This document shows, piece by piece, positions 1 through 6,606 of a DNA stretch of 10,086 nucleotides. The stretch is from CAZCBJ01 sp964496705 (lineage in GTDB: Bacteria; Chloroflexota; Anaerolineae; Anaerolineales; Anaerolineaceae): assembly GCA_964496705.1 (NCBI GenBank), contig CAZCBJ010000143.1:1-10086 (forward strand). Direction: 5' to 3'. How positions within the stretch are numbered: the first letter of the stretch is position 1; the number at the start of each line of letters is the position of its first letter. The notes under the pieces are model-generated. The model made no database searches, was not told the origin of the DNA, and saw only the letters and a list, made by a program, of their open reading frames with translations. The translations under genes were made by a program, and so were the position numbers.

Positions 1-1
1 G

Positions 2-346
2 TGGACGCTGCCGGGCGGTTGGATTGACGTCAACGAATCGCTTTCGTCCTCGGTGGAGCGGGAAGTGTGCGAGGAGTCGGGGTTTGAGGTCAAGGCGCTC
101 AAGGTACTGGCGGTGTATGACCGCAACCGGCACGGACATCCACCCATTCTGTTCCACAGCTACAAGATATTTGTGCTGTGCGAGTTGACCGGCGGCGAGG
201 CAGCCGAAAGCCTGGAGACGAGCGGCGCAAGTTTCTTTGATGAAAATGCTTTGCCGCCGCTTTCGATTTTGCGCGTCACCGAACATCAAATCCGGCGCAT
301 GTTTGAATTGTACAACCACCCGGAGTGGCCGGCGGATTTCGATTAG
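2..346 (+). CDS. Nudix hydrolase, 3' part (5' end outside window)
   Basis: This is a Nudix pyrophosphohydrolase, cleaving a nucleoside diphosphate linked to another moiety (for example ADP-ribose or a dNTP); the substrate cannot be told from sequence. The frame is open from base 2, so the gene enters from the left. The apparent GTG start at 53 lies inside the Nudix box and is not a real start. The box reads GGWIDVNE, seven residues, then REVCEESGF, matching Gx5Ex7REUxEExGU, so the metal-binding glutamates are present. After it comes the stretch AVYDRNRHGHPP, which I recall from Nudix proteins carrying an extra N-terminal domain (YjhB-like); that domain would lie outside the window. About 114 residues remain. 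The TAG stop abuts the upp stop directly with no spacer, so the two genes are convergent. Confidence 0.92.
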   Translation, partial: WTLPGGWIDVNESLSSSVEREVCEESGFEVKALKVLAVYDRNRHGHPPILFHSYKIFVLCELTGGEAAESLETSGASFFDENALPPLSILRVTEHQIRRMFELYNHPEWPADFD

Positions 347-973
347 CTATCCGGTGCCGAACTGGCGGTCGCCGGCGTCGCCCAGCCCCGGCACGATGTA
401 ACCGCGCTCGTTGAGATGGTCGTCCACCGCTCCCAGATGAATCGGAACATCGGGGTGGCGCGAGTGAAGCAGGTTGATGCCTTCTGGTGCGCCAATTAAT
501 CCAACAAATTTGATCTTGCTGACGCCCCAATTCTTGAGCAGGTCCACCGTGGCGGTGGCGGAGCCGCCGGTGGCGAGCATCGGATCCAGGATCAAACACA
601 CTGAGACACGCGGCTCGATCGGCAGCTTGTTGTAGTATTGCACTGGCTTGAGCGTGCGCTCATCGCGGTACAGGCCGATGTGCCAGACCTCAGCCGATGA
701 GGTCATGTCCCAGACGCCTTCGACCATGCCCAGTCCGGCGCGCAGGATCGGTACCAGACCGATCTTGTGTTGCAGTTCCACCCCCTGGGTGATGGCTAGC
801 GGGGTCTGCACCTGGATCGGCGAAACGGCCAGGTCGAGGGTGGCTTCATAAGCCAGCAAAGTGGAAATTTCGCGCACCAGCTCGCGGAATTTCTTGGGGT
901 TGGTATCCACGCTGCGCAGCAACGCCAGCTTATGCGCAACCAGCGGATGTTTGGAAATAAACACATTTTCCAT
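347..973 (-). CDS. upp: Uracil phosphoribosyltransferase
   Basis: Cytosolic pyrimidine salvage enzyme: uracil plus PRPP gives UMP and pyrophosphate. The 208-residue length is usual for Upp. The PRPP-binding loop is clear at residues about 130-139 (DPMLATGGSA), and the C-terminal uracil-recognition segment YIVPGLGDAGDRQFGTG ends the protein at 192-208. The basic PILRAG segment near 75-80 and LYRDE near 101-105 also fit the family. The ATG at 973-971 is preceded by an AGGGAGAG ribosome site. It is divergent from ruvB across 75 bases that carry a good -10 box for each gene. It ends exactly where the Nudix gene ends, tail-to-tail. All family motifs are intact. Confidence 0.97.
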   Translation of the reverse strand: MENVFISKHPLVAHKLALLRSVDTNPKKFRELVREISTLLAYEATLDLAVSPIQVQTPLAITQGVELQHKIGLVPILRAGLGMVEGVWDMTSSAEVWHIGLYRDERTLKPVQYYNKLPIEPRVSVCLILDPMLATGGSATATVDLLKNWGVSKIKFVGLIGAPEGINLLHSRHPDVPIHLGAVDDHLNERGYIVPGLGDAGDRQFGTG

Positions 974-1007
974 CGATTCTCTCCCTGCTCAGTTGGTGAA
1001 CTAACCC

Positions 1008-1013
1008 ATTATA
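1008..1013 (-). promoter_or_regulatory. Candidate -10 box for upp
   Basis: Read on the reverse strand this is a perfect TATAAT, 34 bases before the upp start codon. It would give a leader of roughly 28 bases that contains the AGGGAGAG ribosome site. No good -35 hexamer is visible at 16-18 bases upstream, so this is a -10-only call. The predicted leader also holds a short imperfect inverted repeat (GTTGG/CTAAC around 994-1003), too weak to call a riboswitch or attenuator. Confidence 0.5.
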
Positions 1014-1035
1014 AGCCGTTTTTGGAAATCTCGAC

Positions 1036-1041
1036 TATAAT
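1036..1041 (+). promoter_or_regulatory. Candidate -10 box for ruvB, leaderless spacing
   Basis: A perfect TATAAT whose last base is only seven bases before the ruvB ATG at 1049. With normal initiation distance, transcription would begin at or within a base or two of the A of the start codon, giving a leaderless mRNA. No Shine-Dalgarno sequence is present between the box and the start, which agrees with this. No convincing -35 is seen. Confidence 0.5.
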
Positions 1042-1048
1042 CGTTGCT

Positions 1049-2077
1049 ATGCCCGAACCTGTGAACCGCCTCGTTGATCCTGAAGACAGGCCGGATGACC
1101 GCTTGGATCAGGCTTTACGTCCACGGCGGCTGGCCGATATCATCGGGCAGGATCAGGTCAAAGAGAATCTGACCATTCTGATCGCGGCTGCCCGCCAGCG
1201 CAAAGAGCCGCTGGATCATGTGCTGTTTTACGGCCCGCCGGGTTTGGGGAAGACCACGCTGGCGCATGTTCTGGCGACAGAGATGAATGTCAATATCAAG
1301 ATCACTGCCGGACCGGCGGTGGAGCGCGCCGGCGATCTGGCCGCCATCTTGACCAACTTGCGAGCCGGGGACATACTTTTTATCGATGAGATTCACCGCC
1401 TGGGACGCGCGGTGGAAGAGGTGCTTTACCCGGCCATGGAGGACTTTGCCCTCGACATCGTCATCGGCAAAGGCCCCTCGGCGCGTTCCATTCGGCTCAA
1501 ACTGCCGCGCTTCACGGTGATTGGCGCCACCACCCGCCTGGCGCTGGTCAGCGCGCCGCTGCGCGCGCGTTTTGGGGTGGTTTATCGCCTGGATTATTAC
1601 GAGCTGCCTGCCATCCGCGAAATTGTGCGCCGCGCTGCCAGCATGCTGGCGGTGCAGGCGGATGACGGCGGTATCGAGGAAATCGCGCGCCGGGCGAGAG
1701 GCACACCGCGGGTTTCGTTGCGCCTGCTGCGGCGCGTGCGCGACTACGCCCAGGTGCGCGCCAATGGGGCGATCTCGCGCGATGTGGCTACCGAAGCGCT
1801 CAACCTGCTCAATGTTGATCAACTGGGTTTGGACGATGTAGACCGGCGGGTACTGCGCACGATCATCGAAAAGTATGCTGGCGGCCCGGTCGGGCTGAAC
1901 ACCATCGCCGCTTCGGTCAGCGAAGAACCGGATACCATCATGGATGTGGTCGAGCCGTATTTGCTGCAACTGGGTTTCCTGGGGCGTACCCCGCAAGGAC
2001 GGGTCGCCACCCGGCTGGCTTACGAGCATCTTGGGCTGACACCGAACGCTGAAGATTTGCAGCAGAAGCTTCTATAA
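1049..2077 (+). CDS. ruvB: Holliday junction branch migration helicase RuvB
   Basis: AAA+ ATPase motor of the RuvABC complex, driving branch migration of Holliday junctions in recombinational repair. At 342 residues it has the usual family length. Walker A GPPGLGKTT is at about 62-70, Walker B LFIDEIHRL at about 110-118 with Asp113 and Glu114, and sensor 1 GATTR near 160. The C-terminal winged-helix region ends with GFLGRTPQGRVAT, a typical RuvB signature. The frame is open further upstream, but an ATG at 1049 gives the canonical N-terminus and lies just after a TATAAT box; earlier starts would overlap the upp gene. ruvA and ruvC are not adjacent. queA follows 73 bases later, a common ruvB neighbour. 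Confidence 0.97.
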   Translation: MPEPVNRLVDPEDRPDDRLDQALRPRRLADIIGQDQVKENLTILIAAARQRKEPLDHVLFYGPPGLGKTTLAHVLATEMNVNIKITAGPAVERAGDLAAILTNLRAGDILFIDEIHRLGRAVEEVLYPAMEDFALDIVIGKGPSARSIRLKLPRFTVIGATTRLALVSAPLRARFGVVYRLDYYELPAIREIVRRAASMLAVQADDGGIEEIARRARGTPRVSLRLLRRVRDYAQVRANGAISRDVATEALNLLNVDQLGLDDVDRRVLRTIIEKYAGGPVGLNTIAASVSEEPDTIMDVVEPYLLQLGFLGRTPQGRVATRLAYEHLGLTPNAEDLQQKLL

Positions 2078-2150
2078 GCCAATCGTTGTACGAATTACGC
2101 TTTTCGGTATCAGAACTTGCGATACATCTTGCATAGGTGAAAAAAATATA

Positions 2151-3170
2151 ATGCTCACCAGCGACTTTGATTATGACCTGCCCCCCGAATGCATTGCCCA
2201 GACGCCTCTCGAGCCGCGGGATGCCTCACGGTTGCTGGTCATGCGGCGGGACGCGCCGGAGCTGGAGCATCGGCATTTTTATCAATTGGATGATTACCTG
2301 CGCCCCGGCGACTTGCTGGTGATCAATCGCACGCGGGTCATCCCGGCGCGATTGTTTGCGCGCAAAGCCAGCGGTGGGCGGGTGGAAATCCTGCTGCTGC
2401 GCCGTGAGGATGAATGCACCTGGGAAGCGCTGGTGGGGGGCAAGAAGATGGCTGTCGGAAAAACGATGCAAGTGGAGGATGGGCCGGCGGTTGAGATCAC
2501 AGCGGTGCTGGAAGGTTCCAGGCGTGTGGTGCGATTCGCTCAGCCGATTGAGCCATATCTGGAACGCGCCGGGCACACCCCGCTGCCGCCCTATATACAC
2601 ACCCCGCTGACCGACCCGCAGCGCTATCAGACTGTTTATGCCGACCAGCCCGGTTCGGTTGCCGCGCCCACGGCTGGACTGCACTTCACCCCTGAGTTGA
2701 TGGCGCGTTTGCAGCAGAGTGGCATCTTTTTTTCCGAAGTGCTGCTGCACGTGGGACTGGACACCTTCGCGCCGGTCACCGAAGATGATCCCAGCCAGCA
2801 TCACATCCATACCGAGTGGTGCGAGGTGCCTCCGGCGACTGCCAGGGTTATCAATGGAACACGCCGCGCAGGCGGGCGGGTGATAGCTGTGGGCACCACC
2901 AGTGTGCGCGCACTGGAAAGCGCGGCGCAGTCGGCTGCGCCGGAAGATGCGGTGGGCCCATTTTCTGGCCCCACCAGCCTGTTCATTCTTCCAGGATATT
3001 CGTTCCGGGCAGTGAACGGCATGATCACCAATTTCCACCTGCCGCGTTCGACATTGATCATGTTGGTATCCGCTTTCGCCGGGCGCGAACGGGTGCTGGA
3101 TGCCTACCAGCAGGCTGTGCGCTTGGGGTACCGCTTTTACAGTTTTGGCGACGCAATGTTGATCTTGTGA
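2151..3170 (+). CDS. queA: S-adenosylmethionine:tRNA ribosyltransferase-isomerase
   Basis: Transfers and isomerises the ribosyl moiety of AdoMet onto preQ1 in tRNA, forming epoxyqueuosine in the queuosine pathway. The full 339-residue family length is present. Signature segments are EPRDASRLLV at 21-30, VINRTRVIPARL at 57-68, AAPTAGLHFT at 171-180, HVGLDTFAPV at 200-209, GTTSVRALE at 248-256 and NFHLPRSTLIMLVSAFAG at 294-311. It ends with the usual SFGDAMLIL. The ATG at 2151 is preceded by AGGTGA about ten bases upstream. A TATAAT string at 2147-2152 overlaps the start codon and would place initiation inside the gene, so it is probably not this gene's promoter. The stop TGA shares its last base with the next gene's ATG. 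Confidence 0.97.
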   Translation: MLTSDFDYDLPPECIAQTPLEPRDASRLLVMRRDAPELEHRHFYQLDDYLRPGDLLVINRTRVIPARLFARKASGGRVEILLLRREDECTWEALVGGKKMAVGKTMQVEDGPAVEITAVLEGSRRVVRFAQPIEPYLERAGHTPLPPYIHTPLTDPQRYQTVYADQPGSVAAPTAGLHFTPELMARLQQSGIFFSEVLLHVGLDTFAPVTEDDPSQHHIHTEWCEVPPATARVINGTRRAGGRVIAVGTTSVRALESAAQSAAPEDAVGPFSGPTSLFILPGYSFRAVNGMITNFHLPRSTLIMLVSAFAGRERVLDAYQQAVRLGYRFYSFGDAMLIL

Positions 3171-3847
3171 TGGGATGGATGAATGCTTTTGAAAACCTTC
3201 ATGCGCAAATCACCGCCTGCCGTCGGTGCCAGCGCCTGACCGAATGGCGCGAACGGGTGGCATGTGAGAAGCGCCGCGCTTTCCGTGACCAGATTTACTG
3301 GGGAAAAGGTGTGCCGGGATTTGGTGATGTGCAGGCGCGGGTGCTGGTGCTGGGTCTTGCGCCGGGAGCTCACGGGTCCAATCGTACCGGGCGCATGTTC
3401 ACCGGCGACTCTTCGGGTGATTTCCTCTACATCGCCCTGCACCGGGCTGGATTTGCCAATCAACCACATTCCACCCATTTGCAAGATGGGTTGGAACTCA
3501 CGGATATTTATATCAGCGCGGTATGCCGCTGCGCCCCGCCGGATAACAAACCCGAGCGTTCTGAAATTGAGACCTGCCAACCTTTTTTGCTGGAGGAAAT
3601 GGCTTTGTTGACCCGTGTGCAGGGATATGTTGCGCTGGGACGGGTTGCCTTCGAGCGGCTGCTGGCGATTGAGGGGGTGAATGGTCGCAGCGCGGAATTT
3701 GCGCATGGGGCTTTCCTGACCCTGGGGTCGGGGCGGCCCTGGCTGCTGGCTTCTTACCACCCGAGCCGCCAGAATACGCAGACCGGCCGGCTGACGGCGG
3801 CAATGTTTGACACGATTTGGGTCAGAGTGCGGTCGCTGCTGGTCTGA
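3170..3847 (+). CDS. Family 5 uracil-DNA glycosylase (UdgB-like, Fe-S)
   Basis: Removes uracil, and in characterised relatives also hypoxanthine or other deaminated bases, from DNA in base excision repair. At 225 residues it has the family length. The iron-sulfur ligands are visible as C17-x2-C20 at the N-terminus, then C121 and C136 fourteen residues apart (C119 is an alternative third ligand). Motif A, GLAPGAHGSNRTGRMFTGD at about 62-80, is the family 5 form. Motif B, HPSRQNTQTGRLT at 197-209, is also typical. The start is chosen at the ATG overlapping the queA stop (TGATG), which suggests translational coupling; an ATG at 3179 with GGGATGG in front is an equally possible start. The long open frame before 3170 lies inside queA and is not coding. 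Confidence 0.93.
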   Translation: MGWMNAFENLHAQITACRRCQRLTEWRERVACEKRRAFRDQIYWGKGVPGFGDVQARVLVLGLAPGAHGSNRTGRMFTGDSSGDFLYIALHRAGFANQPHSTHLQDGLELTDIYISAVCRCAPPDNKPERSEIETCQPFLLEEMALLTRVQGYVALGRVAFERLLAIEGVNGRSAEFAHGAFLTLGSGRPWLLASYHPSRQNTQTGRLTAAMFDTIWVRVRSLLV

Positions 3848-3927
3848 GCTGTCTCCCGGCGCAGCGCGCGCCTGGGCTTCGCAGCATCCAATCAATCGTT
3901 TTGTATAAGGTGTGTATAAATATCGCC

Positions 3928-3956
3928 TTTACTTTATCGCCCAATGCAGTTAAATT
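3928..3956 (+). promoter_or_regulatory. Candidate promoter for hydrolase-redoxin operon
   Basis: TTTACT at 3928-3933 and TAAATT at 3951-3956 are separated by 17 bases, each matching four of six positions of the sigma-70 type boxes. The 128-base gap after the glycosylase gene is AT-rich compared with its surroundings and also contains TATAAG at 3904 and TATAAA at 3915-3920, so the true -10 is uncertain. A GGCGC/GCGCC hairpin at 3858-3872 just after the glycosylase stop lacks a T tract, so it is not called as a terminator. Confidence 0.3.
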
Positions 3957-3975
3957 GTGGGTGGGTGATTTAATT

Positions 3976-4719
3976 GTGAAAAAAATATTGCGCTTTTCTC
4001 TGCTGGTTCTGGTGAGCTTATCGGTTTTGGCGACGGCTGGATTTTTTACATGGGCTTTGAACCCATTAGCACCGTCCGCGGATACGCTGGATGCACTCAA
4101 TAATACTTCGCTGGTCTCGGTGGAACAACAGCGGGATTGGATCGTTTTTCGCCCGGCAAATCAGTCGATTACCACCGGTTTCATCTTTTATCCGGGCGGG
4201 CATGTCGATTTTCGCGCTTATGTGCGCCACATGAGCGACCTGGCTGAACGAGGTGTTCTGGTGGTGCTGGTGCGCATGCCGCTCAGTCTGGCGGTGTTCT
4301 CAGCGGATAAAGCAGAGGAGGTCATGGCAGCCTATCCTGAGGTCGAGCAGTGGGCGATTGGCGGGCATTCGCTGGGCGGCGCTATGGCTGCGGCATTTGC
4401 CTACCAAAATCCTGAAACCGTTCGAGGATTGGCGTTGTGGGCATCCTATCCGGCGGCAAACAACAGTCTGGCCGACCGGCAACTGCCGGTGGTGTCCATT
4501 TACGGCACTTTGGAAAGCCTGGCTGAGCCGGAGCGGCTGGCCGAGTCGCGCGCGCTGCTACCGGCGGATGCCGTCTGGGTGCCGATTGCGGGCGGCAACC
4601 ACGCCCAGTTTGGCGATTACGGACCTCAGCCTGGGGATCCTCCGGCTCAAATTGCGCTGGACGACCAACGGCGGATGATCGTGGAGGCCACATGGCAATG
4701 GCTGGCATCCATTCAGTGA
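3976..4719 (+). CDS. Membrane-anchored alpha/beta hydrolase, first of pair
   Basis: A serine hydrolase of the alpha/beta fold; its substrate is unknown. The 247-residue protein starts with a basic KK pair and a hydrophobic helix at about 6-27, a signal peptide or N-terminal anchor, placing the catalytic domain outside the cytoplasm. The domain shows FYPGG at 71-75 (oxyanion region), the nucleophile elbow GGHSLGG with Ser132, and a C-terminal histidine at 209 in GGNHAQFGDYG. The acid is probably Glu180 in YGTLES, where many relatives have Asp. The GTG at 3976 is chosen because it puts the hydrophobic helix at the N-terminus and has GGTGA seven bases ahead; upstream codons translate to sequence with no family resemblance. 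The next hydrolase starts seven bases after its stop, implying one operon. Confidence 0.85.
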   Translation: MKKILRFSLLVLVSLSVLATAGFFTWALNPLAPSADTLDALNNTSLVSVEQQRDWIVFRPANQSITTGFIFYPGGHVDFRAYVRHMSDLAERGVLVVLVRMPLSLAVFSADKAEEVMAAYPEVEQWAIGGHSLGGAMAAAFAYQNPETVRGLALWASYPAANNSLADRQLPVVSIYGTLESLAEPERLAESRALLPADAVWVPIAGGNHAQFGDYGPQPGDPPAQIALDDQRRMIVEATWQWLASIQ

Positions 4720-4726
4720 GGGCAAT

Positions 4727-5692
4727 ATGAAATTTATCAAAGGGTTTTCGATTGGGTTTGTTGCGCTGATCGTTCTGCTGCTGTTGGGGCCGTTTCTCGT
4801 TCCGGTGCCGCCGCTGGAGAACGCGTTGAGTGTAGAGCAGTTGATTGATGAGGACTCGCGCTTTATTAAGGTGAACGGGGTGGATGTGCATTATAAGATA
4901 TTCGGCCAGGGACAGCCGGTGATGATTTTACTGCACGGCTTTGGCGCCAGCCTGTTTTCATGGCGTGAGGTGACTCAAGCCTTGGCCGCGCACGGCACGG
5001 TGATCGCTTACGACCGACCGGCATTTGGTTTTACCGAAAGACCGCTGCCTGGAGAATGGCAGGGAATAAGTCCTTACGGGGTAAATGCGCAGGCGGATAT
5101 GTTGGTCGGTTTGATGGATGCATTGCAGGTGAAAGAGGCTGTTCTCATCGGCAATTCGGCTGGCGGCAGCGTGGCTGCATTGACCGCCATGCGATATCCT
5201 GAACGGGTGCGCGGTCTGGTGGCGGTGGACGCGGCGATCTACACCGAAGGCGGCTTCCCAGCCTGGCTGACCCCGCTGATGCGCACGCCGCAGATGCGCC
5301 ACATCGGTCCGCTGTTGGTGCGCGGGATCGCTGACAGCGGCAACGACACCATCTGTCTGGCCTGGCACGATGTTGATAAAGTGACTGTTGAAATCATTGA
5401 GGGTTATCGCAAGCCTCTGCAGGTTAAGAATTGGGACAAGGCGGTGTGGGAATTTAGCGCCTCGCGCGAGAATCTAAATCTACCGGCTCGATTGGCTGAT
5501 CTGAGGCTGCCGGTGCTGGTGGTCAGCGGGGATGACGACCGCATCATCCCGCTGGAAGAGAGCCAACGACTGGCAAAAGACATCCCCGGCGCTCAACTCA
5601 TCGTTTTCAATGCCTGCGGGCACGTGCCGCAGGAGGAATGTCCCGACCAATTTTTGGCGGCGGTCCTTCCATTTGTCCAATCCCTACCTTAG
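4727..5692 (+). CDS. Membrane-anchored alpha/beta hydrolase, second of pair
   Basis: A 321-residue alpha/beta hydrolase with an N-terminal hydrophobic helix (about 8-28), so probably membrane-tethered with the domain outside. The catalytic features are complete: LLHGFGAS near 68-75 for the oxyanion hole, GNSAGG with nucleophile Ser144, Asp271 in SGDDDRIIP and His299 in CGHVPQEE. The arrangement resembles C-C bond hydrolases, esterases and epoxide-hydrolase-like proteins of the Abhydrolase_1 family, but the substrate cannot be assigned. It is not a simple duplicate of the preceding hydrolase, since motif spacing and core sequence differ. The ATG has GAGGGC a few bases upstream. Sixteen bases separate its stop from the redoxin gene. 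Confidence 0.88.
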   Translation: MKFIKGFSIGFVALIVLLLLGPFLVPVPPLENALSVEQLIDEDSRFIKVNGVDVHYKIFGQGQPVMILLHGFGASLFSWREVTQALAAHGTVIAYDRPAFGFTERPLPGEWQGISPYGVNAQADMLVGLMDALQVKEAVLIGNSAGGSVAALTAMRYPERVRGLVAVDAAIYTEGGFPAWLTPLMRTPQMRHIGPLLVRGIADSGNDTICLAWHDVDKVTVEIIEGYRKPLQVKNWDKAVWEFSASRENLNLPARLADLRLPVLVVSGDDDRIIPLEESQRLAKDIPGAQLIVFNACGHVPQEECPDQFLAAVLPFVQSLP

Positions 5693-5708
5693 GGCGTAAA
5701 GGAGAAAC

Positions 5709-6194
5709 ATGAAGAAACAAATACAAGATCAAGTCACGGCTCCCGAATTCGAATTGGTTGATACCAGGGGTCAGACCATCCGCCTGGCAGATTATCGCGG
5801 CAGGCCGGTGGTGTTGGTGCTGATGCGCGGTTTTGCCTGACCGTACTGCCGCGCGCACCTGGCGCAGTTGCGCCAAGATTATGCACAATTCACTCAAAGG
5901 GGCGCTGAAATCATCGCCCTGGGTCCGGATGGCCCCAACGCTTTTCGTCGTTTCTGGCAGGAGAATGAAATGCCTTTTATCGGCTGCGCCGACATCAAAT
6001 CGCGTGTCTCCGATGAATATTACCAGGAAGTGAGTCTGTTCAAGCTGGGTCGTATGCCAGCGGTTTTCGTGTTGGATGGGCAAGGCAAGGTGCGTTATGC
6101 CCATTACGGCGATTCGATGGCTGACATTCCGCCCAACGCGGAATTGCTTTACGTGATTGACAAAATATTGCAGGAGAGCGCGTCAGCTTCTTAA
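5709..6194 (+). CDS. Peroxiredoxin-like thioredoxin-fold selenoprotein (UxxC)
   Basis: A 161-residue AhpC/TSA-type redoxin if the in-frame TGA at 5838-5840 is read as selenocysteine. The start ATG follows a strong AAGGAG seven to eight bases away. Residues 1-43 give the classic redoxin N-terminus (VTAPEFELVDT, then LADYRGRPVVLVLMRGFA). The TGA is residue 44, and the same frame continues as PYCRAHLAQLRQDY and on to the TAA, with GRMPAVFVLDGQGKVRY near the C-terminus carrying the cis-proline. In Cys relatives this site reads CPYC or CPFC, so the motif here is U44-P-Y-C47. The fold predicts thiol or peroxide reduction; the substrate is unknown. There is no signal peptide, unlike the two hydrolases before it, so it is probably cytoplasmic. 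Alternatives are a pseudogene or a sequencing error changing TGC/TGT to TGA; the exact position and downstream hairpin argue against these. Confidence 0.85.
5838..5840 (+). other. In-frame TGA, predicted selenocysteine codon
   Basis: TGA in frame with the ATG at 5709 and the TAA at 6192, replacing the first cysteine of the redoxin CxxC motif. It is the only stop in the 162-codon frame. The next base is C, a context often associated with weak termination. No frame change is needed on either side. Confidence 0.82.
5838..5877 (+). promoter_or_regulatory. Candidate bacterial SECIS hairpin
   Basis: The core is a perfect five-pair stem GGCGC (5861-5865) and GCGCC (5870-5874) closing an AGUU loop at 5866-5869, extended by U5860-A5875 and, across a mismatch, C5858-G5877. 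The loop guanine at 5867 is 27 bases after the TGA, inside the spacing range known for bacterial SECIS elements, and the loop has a G followed by U as expected for SelB recognition. A competing pairing of CTGC (5846-5849) with GCAG (5864-5867) exists. Coding constraint alone could also produce such GC-rich pairing. Confidence 0.6.
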
Positions 6195-6221
6195 AAACAA
6201 CCTAATCCGGTCGTGATGATT

Positions 6222-6227
6222 TATAAT
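6222..6227 (+). promoter_or_regulatory. Candidate -10 box before the membrane-metallopeptidase cluster
   Basis: A perfect TATAAT in the AT-rich 94-base gap after the selenoprotein gene. No matching -35 box is seen at the right distance. A separate TTGACA at 6247-6252 has only TTCATT (three of six) 17 bases later. Either could start transcription of the following genes. No terminator hairpin follows the redoxin stop, so read-through is also possible. Confidence 0.3.
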
Positions 6228-6288
6228 TAAACTGTCGTAAGTATATTTGACAGGCAGCTTTATCTACTTTTCATTGTGCTTGGTGCAG

Positions 6289-6606
6289 ATGCCAGCCGAA
6301 TCACCCGCGAAGATCACCCCGGCTTCAACAAAAAACCTGGCAGGCTGCCTGGTGGGTCAAGGGTTGGGTTGCGCCGCTGCCTATTTGATCGCTCAGTTGG
6401 CCGCGCTCGCTATACCACTGCTGCTCAATCCCCTGGTTGGGGACGTTCCCGGCTTGAATCAATTGATTTCTGCCGCTATGACCGGCTGCACCTGCCTGGG
6501 CAGCCTGGGGCTGGCTTTTGGGGTGTCGATGCTGGTGGTTAAGAAATTCCCGCCCCTGATCCGGCGGATGCGGTCTCAGCGCCAACAGCCAGGGAAGCCC
6601 GGATGA
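6289..6606 (+). CDS. Small two-helix membrane protein, unrecognised
   Basis: A 105-residue protein I do not recognise. Two hydrophobic segments are visible at about 17-48 and 57-84, joined by a short loop with NPLVGDVPG. Four cysteines (C20, C28, C67, C69) lie in or beside the helices. The tail from about 85 is strongly basic (KK, RR, RSQRQQ), which by the positive-inside rule places it in the cytoplasm, with both termini inside. The start is uncertain: the ATG at 6289 has only a weak ribosome site, and a TTG at 6247 would extend the protein by 14 residues. The gene ends in an ATGA overlap with the metallopeptidase-like gene, indicating coupled translation and probably a shared function. Confidence 0.7.
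   Translation: MPAESPAKITPASTKNLAGCLVGQGLGCAAAYLIAQLAALAIPLLLNPLVGDVPGLNQLISAAMTGCTCLGSLGLAFGVSMLVVKKFPPLIRRMRSQRQQPGKPG

Noticed and set aside
1115..2029. Long reverse-strand open frame of 304 codons opposite ruvB
   Set aside because: It is the antisense shadow of a clearly coding, conserved ruvB; its translation is rich in Arg, Gln and His with no family resemblance.
2147..2152. TATAAT overlapping the queA start codon as its promoter
   Set aside because: It would start transcription inside queA, downstream of the well-supported ATG.
2226..3038. Reverse-strand open frame of 270 codons opposite queA
   Set aside because: Antisense shadow of queA in GC-rich sequence; no domain or start signal.
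2816..3169. N-terminal extension of the uracil-DNA glycosylase frame
   Set aside because: It lies wholly inside queA and translates to Gly/Arg-rich nonsense; the family N-terminus with the CxxC pair begins after 3170.
3858..3872. GGCGC/GCGCC hairpin after the glycosylase gene as a terminator
   Set aside because: No run of T follows the stem.
5868..6194. Separate short redoxin gene starting at an internal TTG
   Set aside because: This start would omit the N-terminal strands and active site; the real frame starts at 5709 with a strong ribosome site and crosses the TGA.
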